A stretch of DNA of 64,000 nucleotides from Pohlia nutans (taxonomy: Eukaryota; Streptophyta; Bryopsida; Bryales; Mniaceae), in contig CM040088.1 in assembly GCA_022496805.1 (NCBI GenBank), positions 15,903,001 through 15,967,000 on the forward strand, written 5' to 3'. The notes under the pieces are model-generated. The model made no database searches. It was not told where the DNA came from and was given only the letters and a program-made list of their open reading frames with translations. The translations under genes and the position numbers were made by a program. Positions 33,703 through 44,545 of the stretch are shown piece after piece. Position 1 is the first letter of the stretch. The number at the start of each line of letters is the position of its first letter.

Positions 33703-36700
33703 ATGGCTGCTGCGACCACAGTGCGCATCGGTGTTGCTGTGGGTGCCAAGCTCGCCGCGCCAAACCATGCTGGCGTCTCGCAGAGCACGCGGTCGTCACG
33801 GGTTGCGCTCCGACGGGATTCCGCCTTCGTTAGCTTGAAGGGCGTGGGTGTGAGTGCCAATGTGAGGAGGAAGTCGAGTGTGAAGGTGGTGGCGGTGAAC
33901 TCTACTGTGGCTACTCCCACTGCCTCTGCTAGTGAGAAACAGCTTGCGAAGCCGACGGTGTTGGTGGCGGAGAAGCTGGGCGCTGCCGGGATTGAGCTTC
34001 TGGAGAAAGTTGCGATTGTGGATTGCTCCTACAATTTGTCGCAGGAGGATCTGTGTGCTAAGATTTCGCAGTGCGATGCTTTGATCGTCCGGAGTGGCAC
34101 TAAGGTCACCAGAGACGTTTTCGAAGCCTCCAAAGGTCGCCTCAAGGTATTAGAAAAAAAATCTTGCTTTTCGTAGATCCAGGATCGGTGACTGGAATTT
34201 TTGGGCATTTCGATCGTAATGCTGATGAGTTTCGGCGATTGGTTTTTGGTTTGGACTTGCTCATGATCTGGTTAATGGGATTTTTCTTTTGCAGGTTGTA
34301 GGAAGAGCTGGAGTTGGCATTGACAATGTTGACCTGCAAGCGGCCACGGAGGTGGGATGCTTGGTGGTGAATGCGCCCACGGCCAACACCGTGGCGGCTG
34401 CGGAGCATGGGATTTCGCTGCTGACGGCCATGGCTCGCAACGTGGCGCAGGCGAGTGCGTCCATGAAGGCTGGCAAGTGGCAGCGCAACAAGTGGGTGGG
34501 CGTGTCGCTGGTGGAGAAGACGCTGGCCGTGATGGGCTTCGGCAAGGTGGGCAGCGAGGTGGCTCGTCGCGCCAAGGGGCTGGGAATGCACGTCATTGCG
34601 CACGACCCGTACGCGTCAGCTGAGCGTGCCAAGGCCTTGGGCGTGGAGTTGGTCAGCTTCGATGAGGCTCTCGCCAAAGCGGACTTCATCTCCCTGCACA
34701 TGCCCCTCACCCCCACCACCGACAAGATTTTCAACGACGACAGCTTCGCCAAGTGCAAGAAGGGCGTGCGCATCATTAACGTGGCACGAGGAGGCGTGAT
34801 TGACGAGCCTGCACTCGTGCGCGCCTTGGATGCTGGCATCGTGGCTCAGGTTAGCCCATCCATCTTTTATGAGAATACAACATCTTTTTTTGAGCAAAGG
34901 AGACGTATCTGTTGGTTAGGGTATGTATTCTTTTTGGTAGGCAGTGATGATCGTGAGGCATGTTCTTTTTCCTTTTTCTCTGATTTATATCCTGGATGAG
35001 ATGCGGATGCTTGGTGAGTTGTGTTACAGGCTGCCTTGGATGTGTTCACAGTGGAGCCTCCGAAAGAAGGCGATGCACTTGTGAATCACGAGAATGTGAT
35101 CGTAACCCCTCATCTGGGTGCGAGCACCATGGAAGCTCAGGTAACTCCTGATACCTTACCTTGCTCTTAAAGACTGTTTATGCAGTCTACAGTTGTTGAT
35201 AGAAATGGCTTTTATGATTCTCTTGTAGACCAGTCAGCTTGGACTGTGTTTATCGAATGTTGTAGTTTGGTAACTGGTGAATCAGATGGTATCACTTTCA
35301 GTGCAGTTGCTTGAGTTTCATTTGGTGCATATGATTGTGAAATGAACATGAGATGTGTTGTTTTGGCAGGAAGGAGTCGCCGTAGAAATTGCTGAGGCAG
35401 TGGCAGGGGCTTTGGCTGGAGAGCTTTCAGCAACAGCGGTGAATGCACCTATGGTTCCCGCCGAGGTCAGTGGCCCTTCTGTGGATCATTGATATGTTTA
35501 GCCTTTCAAGGATCAAGGACTCATGGTTCTTAAATGACCATTCCGATTGATCGTATAATTTAAATGGGGACAAATCTTATATTACTAGATTGAGTGAATG
35601 TGTTGGTTAAAAATAACACAGACCCCTATATGAGCTCCTTTAGCAAAGGATGAGGCCAAACATGGGCTTCAAGAGTTAATCGATCGATGTATTTCGTGAG
35701 AGTAATGTAAGCCTTTCGTTTAGTAACCTTGCCTGCATTCGTGAAAACTGGGGCAGGTTATCACGGAACTGGCGCCATACGTGACACTGGCAGAGAGGCT
35801 GGGAAGATTGGCAGTGCAATTGGTGTCCGGTGGTTCAGGCGTGAAGGCAGTGAAGGTGGTGTACAGATCAGCACGCGCCGACGATGATTTGGACACGCGG
35901 CTATTGCGAGCCATGATCACCAAGGGTTTGATCGAGCCAGTGTCGAGCGCATTCATCAACCTGGTGAACGCCGACTACGTTGCCAAGCAACGTGGCTTGA
36001 AGATCAGTGAGGAGCGACAACCCACCGACGGTGCCATCGAAGTACCACTGGAGACCATCACGGTACGCGCTCTCCTGGACTCATAATGCCGACTCTAGTG
36101 TTCAAGGCCGTTCATTCTCTTCACTGTCATTAATGATACAATGTAGCACCAAAGTAGAGTAAATGAACTCTTTTATGTTAAATTGTGTACCGTGGAACAA
36201 GCTTTTGACTCCTAGGCACTCATGGCCAACGTGAGATTCAAACCTCATCAATAGGTACACCAATACATGGTGTTGATAACCTCTGAAATATTGTATCATA
36301 CACTAAAGGTTTGACCCCTAAACTTTAAAGAAGATTATAAACCCTACTCTCTCTGCATTCGAAGCCCTTAGATCAACCATAACCCTCTCTTGTCACTTTC
36401 TTCATTGTGCATTGCGTTTCAAGATTGTTCAGAGTCATAACCCCGATCTTCCGAGCCGTAAATCTCCAAGATTTGACGGTCTTGATTGAGTGAGTCATGT
36501 CTCCGACTGGTGCAAAAGTAAACATTGTGATTATGTGGAACGACTTGACATTATGTTGGATGACGTTTTATCTAGTGCATACTCCCTCTGTCTGGAACTA
36601 ATTGTTCTAGTTTTTGGCATCTTTTTTTTCCTACTTTTTGTCCTTTTTTTTTATACTTTCAAACGTGAGAGTAACACAAAAAAACTACATACTACTATTA

Positions 36701-37426
36701 AAGATAGACCATTTTTTGAGTACTGAGACGACAGTTGTTTCCGGACAGAGGGAGTACTTTTGAAGGATATTTTGTGGTAGCTTTGGCATGGATGAGCTGC
36801 ACGTAAGTACATATAAAAGTAAATATCTGGACGTTTTTGATGAAGTAGAACAACTTGGCACTACGGATTAAGGGTTTAGGGTTTATACAAGACCATCCTC
36901 TCGCTTTTGGATTTTTATTTGACCTACCCCCCATTTTTTACAATTGCGAATCCAACGGTGTGCTTAGAAAGCGATCCAAGTTTTTAGATTTTGAGATAAG
37001 GGGCAAATTATAATGTGCTGACTTTGGGAATGGATGGGGTGGATTTGGCATTGGCAGGTGACAATTGGCAACGTGGAATCGAAGTTTGCAAGTGCCATAG
37101 CGGAACAAAGCGGAGCCATAACACTGGAGGGGAAGGTGAAGGATGGAGTGCCGTATCTGTCGAGAGTGGGGAGCTTCGGCGTGGACGTGAGCTTGGAGGA
37201 CAGCATCATCCTGTGCCGACAGGTGGATCAACCAGGCATGATTGGCAAGGTGGGATCCATCCTGGGCCAGGAGAATGTGAACATCTCCTTCATGAGCGTG
37301 GGCCGGAAGTCGCCGCGCCAGCATGCCGTCATGGCCATCGGCGTCGACGAGGAGCCCTCCAAGGCCACGCTGCAGAAACTCGGTGACATTCCTGCCGTCG
37401 AAGAGTTCGTGTTCCTTGAGCTATGA
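33703..37426 (+). CDS. PGDH: D-3-phosphoglycerate dehydrogenase, plastidial (EC 1.1.1.95), six exons, 626 aa
   Basis: Oxidises 3-phosphoglycerate to 3-phosphohydroxypyruvate with NAD, the first step of the phosphorylated serine pathway in plastids. Exons: 33703-34146, 34295-34849, 35030-35140, 35370-35465, 35757-36062 and 37058-37426. All introns are phase 0 with GT-AG ends, and the exon sum is exactly 627 codons with the stop. Residues 1 to about 75 are a Ser/Arg/Ala-rich transit peptide. GFGKVG (229-234) is the NAD dinucleotide motif; the catalytic triad is Arg313 (NVARGG), Glu342 (VEPP) and His361 (TPHLGA). Exon 5 covers the allosteric substrate-binding region. The C-terminal ACT domain (about 553-626, [15 protein letters not shown]) is where serine feedback acts in regulated isoforms. 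The ATG context GCCATGGC is strong. Length matches plant PGDH (about 600-625 aa). Confidence 0.97.
35500..35690. repeat. Decayed TTAA-family MITE in PHGDH intron 4
   Basis: Contains AGGATCAAGGACTCATGG, GATCGTATAATTTAAATGGG and TGAATGTGTTGGTTAAAA, the interior words of the MITEs at 43215-43397 and 45284-45522. The ends have lost the TTAACCCC motif except for a residual GAGTTAAT. Confidence 0.6.
36582..36754. mobile_element. Stowaway-type MITE in PHGDH intron 5, TSD TA
   Basis: Starts CTCCCTCTGTCTGGAACTA and ends TTCCGGACAGAGGGAG, a classic plant Stowaway terminal repeat (Tc1/mariner). TA flanks both ends (36580-36581, 36755-36756). It is 173 bp and lies in the longest intron (995 bp) of the gene, away from the splice sites. 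Confidence 0.92.
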
Positions 37427-37773
37427 GTGGGTATTGACTTCTTTGAATTAGAATGAGCAACGCCGTGGAACTGAGGTGGCCCAGTTTGCTTCTGACGAGT
37501 GAGTGAGTGAGTGTCCTATTGGACACGTGAATGCAATTTTGTTCTCCACTTTTGGTTTTGTTTTGCATTTTCTTCTCACTTTGCTCTTGTATTTCATTCT
37601 CTCACCTTACAAGCTCTATAGTGGATGGCCCAGAAACCAACACTTTAAGCTTTGCACGCAAATCTAGTACTGGTATAGAATTAGCAGCTTTCCATGAACG
37701 CATGTTGGAGATATTGTTGGTTTACAGTACACGTTCGTTTATTGGGTCATCCACCTTACACTGATAACTGCCA

Positions 37774-38096
37774 TTAAATCCTGAAGGACCAAGATACCCA
37801 AATTGGGCCTCATAATTTAAAACTCTAAAATCACTAGAATTGTTGAAGTCCCAAAATTGCCAAAGTGCCACGTTGACCATTGCAATGCATTGAAACTCAC
37901 ATTTTATGAATAGTGAGTTAGCAGTTTTGAGTAGGTCCTATGTGGACTTCTTTCTATTTAAATTTGTTTGTTTTTGTACCAATACATGCAATGTTCTTCA
38001 CTGATTTCAGTGATATGAAATTTGGTCCCATATGATCATTTTCACAATAAGATCAATGAGTTTGTCATTTTAAAATTATAAATCCTTAGGGGTTAA
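37774..38096. mobile_element. TTAA-flanked MITE, 323 bp, 3' of PHGDH
   Basis: TTAA at both ends (37774-37777, 38093-38096) with ATCCTGAAGGACCAAG at the left and TCCTTAGGGG at the right, an eroded CCCCTAAAGGACC terminal repeat. The interior word AATACATGCAATGTTCTTCACTGATT is shared with 39606-39843 and, inverted, with 45284-45522. Confidence 0.75.
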
Positions 38097-38274
38097 TGTG
38101 TGTACACCTAAAACGATTCCTACGATTGAATCCAAGAACGGCTCTTGCTGAATTGCACATTTCAACACCAGTGGTCATTTAGTTGAAGGCCTTGCCAATA
38201 GGGCGCCCTAGGTCTCCAGATTTCCGCATTATGTCTGTTCTCCTTGTTCATCTCCTGATCCAGTCATGTTCCAT

Positions 38275-38678
38275 TAAGGTAGGATGTCCTAAAACCACCA
38301 ACTTAAGAAATATGGCCTCATTTTAACAAGGTTATTTTTGAGAAATATTTTTCGGTCATTTGGAAGAATATTTCTCATGGAATGCACAATTTTTTGCAAT
38401 TTAATTCTCAATATTCAAATTGATACAAAATTTTGAAGTGAAAAGAACTTCGTGACCCAAATCAGATCTCTAGGTTTCCCCATGTTTACACCATGTGGTA
38501 CTAATTTTCACTCATAATGATACCCAAAACCACCAACTATTTCTTCACAATGCTTGGATGGCCATTGGTCTACTTGAATAGTGAAATTGGTGGTTTTGAG
38601 TCTCAACTATGGTGGCCCCAAAAAAACTCTACATGTCATAATTGGGGGAGGTGGTGGTTTTTAGGACATCCTACTTTA
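38275..38678. mobile_element. MITE with GTAGGATGTCCTAAAACCACC terminal repeats
   Basis: Left end TAAGGTAGGATGTCCTAAAA and right end the inverse TTTTTAGGACATCCTACTTTA, arms about 25 bp. A second weaker pair (AAAACCACCAACTATTTC near 38525, TGGTGGTTTTGAG near 38590) lies inside. The exact boundary and target duplication (TTA or TA) are not certain. Confidence 0.7.
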
Positions 38679-39605
38679 GTGTATGTATTCCGATCTTGAT
38701 CAATGTACCAACTCCTTTTATATTTTAACGTGTAATTAATGTCAAATGTATATGGATAAGTCACTCTCGCTTATAAAAAATTAACAATAATTATGTATGA
38801 GTAAATTGACATGAAAGATTGCAATGGAGAGGTGTTGAAAGAGGTCATTGTTGAACAACTTCACTTTCATTTTTGAAAATTTAACCCAAACTCTATTTAA
38901 CTTTGAAGTCATACACCCTCCAAAATCTCATTTTTGAGTGTGCCTTACATTCGAACAGTTGAATACTATTATTAGTATCCCTAATTTCAACAAAATATTA
39001 AAATAAAAAAATTCACCCAAAAAGCTGTGGTTTCTCTAGAACCACCATGGGCACTTAAGAGTTAGCCTTTTAATGTCCCGATTCAACATTGATTTCAAAG
39101 ATGTGTTATAAAATGTTTGATGAATAACAAAAATGGAGTTGTTGTACAAAGCTAAGTTGTAAATGTCAATGTGAAAATCACATGTGTACAATTGGATTTA
39201 TCATTTTTTTATATTAATAAATTGTAATTAAAATTTCAAGCTTTACTTTTGAAATTCAATTAAAAATTCCAAATTAACAGTTTAAAAAAAATAAAAATTT
39301 GTTTTACATAATGAATTTGGAATAACATGCACTACGAGATGGTATGATTCTACTTATTTTGAAAAATCATGTTTGAGGTCTCACTTTTTAAACTAAGAAT
39401 GAAACTTGACATAAACCAATTCTGTTAGTTTTTTTTTAATAAACCACAATACCTTACTTCGAACATCCATACTGTACAAATGATAGTCAAATAACACAAG
39501 AACCAAGAGAAATTTGGATGGATGAAAACTGTTCATGTATGTAGTCAAAAGAATAATCAGAATCAGTTCATCGTCCACTATGTGAACACAGGCACCGTCA
39601 AAGGG

Positions 39606-39843
39606 TTAACCCTTAAAGAACCATAAGGTCCCCACGAGGCCTCATGTTTTGTTTAGCAATTATAAGTAGATCTGTTGTGGACTTTCTTTTGTTTAAATTT
39701 CTTTTTGTTTTGACCAACACATGCAATGTTCTTCACTAATTCCAAAGATGCAAACTTTGGTCCGATTTGAATAAAAAAATTCACAATATGATTGTTTAAA
39801 TTTGTCATTTAAAACCATGAATCCTTGGTCCTTTAGGAGTTAA
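39606..39843. mobile_element. TTAA-flanked MITE, 238 bp
   Basis: Left TTAACCCTTAAAGAACCATAAGG, right CTTGGTCCTTTAGGAGTTAA. TTAA lies at 39606-39609 and 39840-39843. It is the same subfamily as 37774-38096 (shared CATGCAATGTTCTTCACTAATTCC). Confidence 0.8.
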
Positions 39844-39965
39844 GTGGATGAGGAGTTACAACATCTTGGATGAACCTGCAGTCTGTGAGTCACTGTGACC
39901 CATCTCAAGAGTCAAACTAGGACTAGTAATGGCTTGGTAGAATCTGAAATATTCTAAGCTTGATT

Positions 39966-40035
39966 GGTCCCCCCGTTGGCCCCCCGCCCCCCTCCCTCAT
40001 CACTCTGCCCCCCCTTGCCCCCCCCTCCCCTGGCT
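39966..40035. repeat. Poly-C tract region upstream of the ERF gene
   Basis: A 70-base stretch of C-runs broken by single T, G or A bases (CCCCCCGCCCCCCTCCC and CCCCCCTTGCCCCCCCCTCC). It is extreme against the AT-rich surroundings and able to form an i-motif, with G-quadruplex on the other strand. It ends about 370 bp before the ERF start codon. Confidence 0.85.
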
Positions 40036-40408
40036 ACTGTGCTGGCCCCCTGCCCAACGTCTCTGTGCTGGTGGCAGTGCCTGACAAAGTAATAAGTAAT
40101 GCCACACTGCACCTGATCGAGTGTCTGTCTGTCTGTCGATCTAGCTACGAACACTCCAATATATGTGAATATATATTTTGATGCAGCACTTGTGCAGATT
40201 CTCCTCACTTCCGTGTAGAATTGGAGCGTGCTGAGGTGAAGGAAGGGATCGATGCACAGACTCGATAGTAAGGGATCGATGCACAGACAGACCTCTTGAA
40301 GCTAGAAAGTCTGTTCTCGAAACTCGCACAATTGCCCGGGTTCATGCTCGAAACTGACCATAGAATTTATATATTTGCGGCAAGGCAATTCTTTCATATA
40401 TCCCTGCC

Positions 40409-41580
40409 ATGGCTGCTCGTACCATCAACACCGCACTGATTGCCCGACAGCAGGTGCAGAGTTACCTCGACGCAATTGCAGGTCGACGTTTCCAAGTCCA
40501 CGCCACAATCATCCACGATGCTACACAATCGTGCTTCCAACACCAAGCGACAACAACAAATCAAAGGATCCAGTGCCTGCTGCATCAGCAAACTCACCTA
40601 GATGAGGACACCGAGGTCTTTCACCATCTCAAGCAGCAGCAGCCTGAGACGACGTTGCAATTGTCGGAATCTCACACTACTACTACCGCCACCACGACTC
40701 TGGTTTCAAGCCCTAGCCGACGAGCCACGCTTGCTACCGCCTCCGGAGAGTCTCATAACTTCATTTCTGGGCGTAGTAGTGGCGACGTGAGATCGTCGAT
40801 TGGATTACCCCTTAAACGTCCAGGTTTTTCCTCATTTTTAGCACCATATTCACAACTTTCTTTTCATTTTTTTGAAATTTTTCACTTTGTATATTACAAT
40901 GTACACCAAAATGAAGCAAAATATGTAATCAAAAGCAATTTTTTTCATAGGTCATCAATGAGTGCTCCTAAGACCATTTTATGGTATTTCCTCAATTTGG
41001 ACGACTTTCAGGAAGCGCGTTCCGAATCATTGATGAACCGAGTTGCGTCGTGTGGAACGTGCAACTGGGTGTGGTGGATCTAGACTGTTCACGCCCTGCG
41101 AAGAGACGGCGGGGAAACGATGAGCTAGTACCTGAGGTGAAGCAATTCAAGGGAGTTCGGTATCGTCCGGACCGCAAGACGTGGGCAGCGGAGATGAAGC
41201 CTCCCAAGTACAAGAACAAGGTGTCCTTCGGAGAATTCAAGTCGCAAGCGCAAGCTGCGCGCGTTGTCGATGCGGCGTTCCACTACTACGGCAAGCCGCA
41301 CTTGCTCAACTTTCCAGACAGTACTCCGGAGGCTCTGGCCCCGAAACCGACACCCGCAGGACTCGATGAGAAAGAGTTGCTGGGGTTTGTGAAGGAGCAA
41401 GCCAAGTGGCTGGCGAATTCCATCAATCTCCCTACTTCGGTACCCAGTGAAAGAATTACAGAGTATTCTTCCAGCCAGGGAATCATGTGTGTGCACTATC
41501 ATCTTGTGCCTCCGGTGCTTCCAATGCCGCCTAGTTCAAGTGGTTTTCAACAGGAATTGCTGAAGCAGCGATCTGAATGA
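40409..41580 (+). CDS. AP2/ERF-domain transcription factor, two exons, 327 aa
   Basis: Probable nuclear DNA-binding regulator. Exon 1 is 40409-40823 and exon 2 is 41012-41580, a phase-1 intron of 188 bp with GT-AG ends. Start context is TGCCATGGC. The N-terminal half is Gln/His/Thr/Ser-rich without a fold I recognise. PAKRRRG, just before the AP2 domain, is a likely nuclear signal. The single AP2 domain (about residues 183-245) starts FKGVRYRPDRKTWAAEMKPP and continues VSFGEFKSQAQAARVVDAA, ending LLNFPDS. It keeps the GVR, WAAE, GxF, AAR and NF landmarks. It departs from the usual RVWLGTF (KVSFGEF) and ARAYD (ARVVD), so it is a divergent member; I do not assign it to a named group such as DREB. 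Confidence 0.88.
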
Positions 41581-42284
41581 GTTCTGCGGGTGATCTGAGG
41601 GAAGTTTACAAATTGCCATGTAAAGCCAAGTGAACCTTAACTCAAGTCCTATTACTCCATATTAACATTCTAGAGTAGTTTTGAAACTGAAGAAGGGAGA
41701 AGAAGAGTAGTGTTACTGAGACCATTATGAATAGAGTTTGTGATGTGAGTTGTAAAGGTTGCCTTGCACTTGGTGCCTCCTTTTGGAGATTGACACTGAC
41801 ACTGTTTACTAGCTAGTAAAACAACAACAACTAAAGACTTCGGAATGGCGATGATGATTGCAACGTGTGAAAATTAGATGTATTCGGTTCGGAGTTGGAA
41901 ATATCAGTTCTGTTTGCTTCCGCTGGAAGAGATGCAGCTCATGTTACTAGTTAGTGGCTTTAGAATTCAGACCTTCCAAGTTGCATTGTGAGCACTTCAT
42001 AACATTCTTAAGCAGTAGGGTATTGCACCGCCTATTGCTTGGTTGGCTATTTTACTAAGACAATAACTTTCCTTAGAATATGGAGTGAAAGATGACACTT
42101 GTCGTTATATGAGGGAATTTAGTAGAAGTCGAGCAAGTAAGACAAACTTAAGATGTGAAAACCACGAGCATCCAAGAGCATTCAAAAGCATCGGAGAAAA
42201 TCTTGGAAACTTTAGTAGGGGTACAAAGTCTAGGGCTTAAGAATGTTATGTGGTGTTTTGATAATGTTCAGTTTGCAAGGTCTC
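41581..42284 (+). other. 3' region of the ERF gene; no other feature seen
   Basis: AT-moderate sequence without open frames of note. It should hold the 3' UTR and polyadenylation signal of the ERF gene, but no strong AATAAA stands out in the first 300 bases. Confidence 0.4.
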
Positions 42285-42721
42285 TTAACCCTTAAGTGTC
42301 CTCACCCCTCTCCAAATTCGGCAATTTTGCAAAGATGCATTATAAAATGCAACTAAGAGGGATATTTTGAATTTGATGTATGAATAAAAGTTGTACATTA
42401 AGAATTTTAGATTCTATCCATACAGTTGAAATGTAATACTCTAAGTGTAGTGCTTTTTGGAGATTTTTTGGTTGCTTAATTTTATGAGATTATTTTTTCA
42501 AGAGCACATTTAGACTAAAATCTTCAAAATTGTGATGAATCACTGCAACATGAAATGAAGCATAAAATTTTCACAAATCATCATTTTCTAATCGGATCAC
42601 ACATGCATGAAGCTATCTTGCCATAGAATTTTTTAGTATTTTATTCCTAGCAAAAAGTGCATGACGGATGAGAAAACATGGACATTGTCCAAAAATGGAC
42701 AATTAGTCCTTTAGGGGTTAA
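42285..42721. mobile_element. TTAA-flanked MITE, 437 bp (longer subfamily)
   Basis: TTAA at 42285-42288 and 42718-42721, left CCCTTAAGTGTCCTCACCCC, right AATTAGTCCTTTAGGGG. The interior GCATTATAAAATGCAACTAAG and GAAGTTGTACATTA block recurs at 16405-16470 and, inverted, at 49268-49824. Confidence 0.85.
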
Positions 42722-42783
42722 CACAATTGAAAGCGTAATACTATGAATAAATCATGAATTTTCAATTGCTAATTATAGGTATA

Positions 42784-43055
42784 CAGTCTACCCTCTATAA
42801 TATGACATTCCATAACATTAGTAGAAATCTTCTCCAATGTGACATGTCTAACGATTAAATGTTTATTACAACAGACACTTAGTAGTTAAAAACATGGCAT
42901 GTCACACTGGACAAAATTTCTACCAGTGTAATATGACGATATCACTGTTTCAAACAATCAGCATACACATGTGACAAGTCATTTATGTGACTAATTCATG
43001 CTTGCCACCTTGAAGTTAGGGCTTCCCAAACATGTCATATAATAGAGGACAACCG
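42784..43055. mobile_element. Pogo/Tc1-mariner-like MITE, 272 bp, TSD TA, with nested inverted repeat
   Basis: Left end CAGTCTACCCTCTATAATAT, right end the inverse of CGGTTGTCCTCTATTATATG, both flanked by TA (42782-42783, 43056-43057). CAGT...CCTCTAT...GACA ends are typical of plant pogo-type MITEs. A smaller inverted repeat (42820-42930, GTAGAAATCTTCTCCAATGT) lies inside and matches the block at 13541-13709. Confidence 0.8.
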
Positions 43056-43214
43056 TATCCAAAATTGATGCTAGTCTTACATTCATAAAATGTATACATT
43101 TTATTGTAGGTGTATCCAAAACCAACTTTAAGTTCTCATGTATAAAAGGTGTAAAATTTAGGAAAAAATCCATAAAGGTCACTTTTGGATAAGGGTGATG
43201 ATTAGATGTATTTA

Positions 43215-43397
43215 CCTATTGAGGACCAAGAATTCATGGTTTTAAAATGAAAAATTTAATCAATCGTATTAATTCAGATGGGACCAAATTTTATATAATT
43301 GGAACCAGTGAAGAACATTACATGCGTTAATAAAACAGAACAAATAAATTTAAACAGAAGGAATTTGGCCGCCTTCTTGGTCCTAGAGCGGGTTAAA
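43215..43397. repeat. Eroded TTAA-family MITE
   Basis: GAGGACCAAGAATTCATGG at the left and CTTGGTCCTAGAGCGGGTTAA at the right, with the family interior (ATGGGACCAAATTTTATATA, GTGAAGAACATTACATGCG). The left TTAA is lost. Confidence 0.65.
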
Positions 43398-43580
43398 GGG
43401 CTAGCAGAAAGAGGCTCTTTGAGTTACTCCTGCGACTCCATCCTTGTGCTAGAGTGAGATCACAACTCGCTAATTCTTCATCTCTTCATGCAGTTTCCTA
43501 TGTTTGGAATAACCCCGGTAAATATTTTTCCAAACCGAGGACACAAAAATTGTTTCAGCTGTTTGTGGTTGCCCCACATT

Positions 43581-43698
43581 CACTACGGCAGAATGAGGCT
43601 TTCAGTGGTCACTTCTCACTTCACTTGGTAAGTGCAATTTGGTCACATAAGAAAAAGTGAGCAGTGACCACTGAGAAAAGACTCATTTTGCCGTAGTG
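43581..43698. mobile_element. CACTA-type MITE, 118 bp, TSD ATT
   Basis: CACTACGGCAGAATGAG at the left and CTCATTTTGCCGTAGTG at the right. The arms extend through TTCAGTGGTCACTTCTCACTT and its inverse, giving a near-complete hairpin. The flanks are ATT (43578-43580, 43699-43701). Confidence 0.9.
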
Positions 43699-44545
43699 AT
43701 TGTACTCTATACTGTAAAAACATCAATACGTTTGACACTTTTGAACAATTCCTTCGAACATTGTGAAAGAAAAACAGGCCAGCAGGTGCAACCTAGAACC
43801 TAAACCCTAAACCTCACTGTATGCTCTGCGTCCTCTTGCCAAGAACCTCCAGCACATTGTATCGCAGACCCGTGGTAAACAATACACCGGTCCTTTTGAG
43901 ATGGTGGGAGAAAATCAAACCTCGGAGTCGCCATTTTTGCAACCAGTTCATACACTTAGAAGAATACTGTGCTCGAAGTTGTGAAGTCTCACGTATTCCA
44001 TTCACTGTGATTCGCAACTGCAAATTTGATTGAGAAACAGTAGTTGCTGGAAACCATTGGCCACTGCTGGTTTGCAGATTTGATTCTGCGTCAGGTAGCT
44101 GAGAACGTGAGCAGCATTAACACTTTTTGAACCAAACTAGTAGGAAGTTATGTGATGCAACACTTGCATGGAGAGAAAGTGAGTCAAAAAGGAAGTCAAG
44201 AAGTTATGGAAAATAAACCTGTAGCCACTGATATAGTGACACATCTGTCGCGCATTTCATGGAGTAGGTTGTGATTATCAGATGAAAACTGGTTGCACAT
44301 TGTTCGCACCGCTCTAAATGAAATCAATGTGCCCAACATCTCTTCTCCCTGTGATGCTAAGTTGCAATCGCATTGCGCTCATTCGGCAGCAAAGACATCT
44401 GCATATAAGACACTCTAGATCTGACAGAAACAATTTTGTACAGCTGTGGGCACCACAGAAACTTCTCTCATTCTCTGGACTGCAAACTCACCACTAAGAC
44501 TGAAACCATCGATAAAAATTTGAAAGCTGTGGCCTCATGGTAAAT

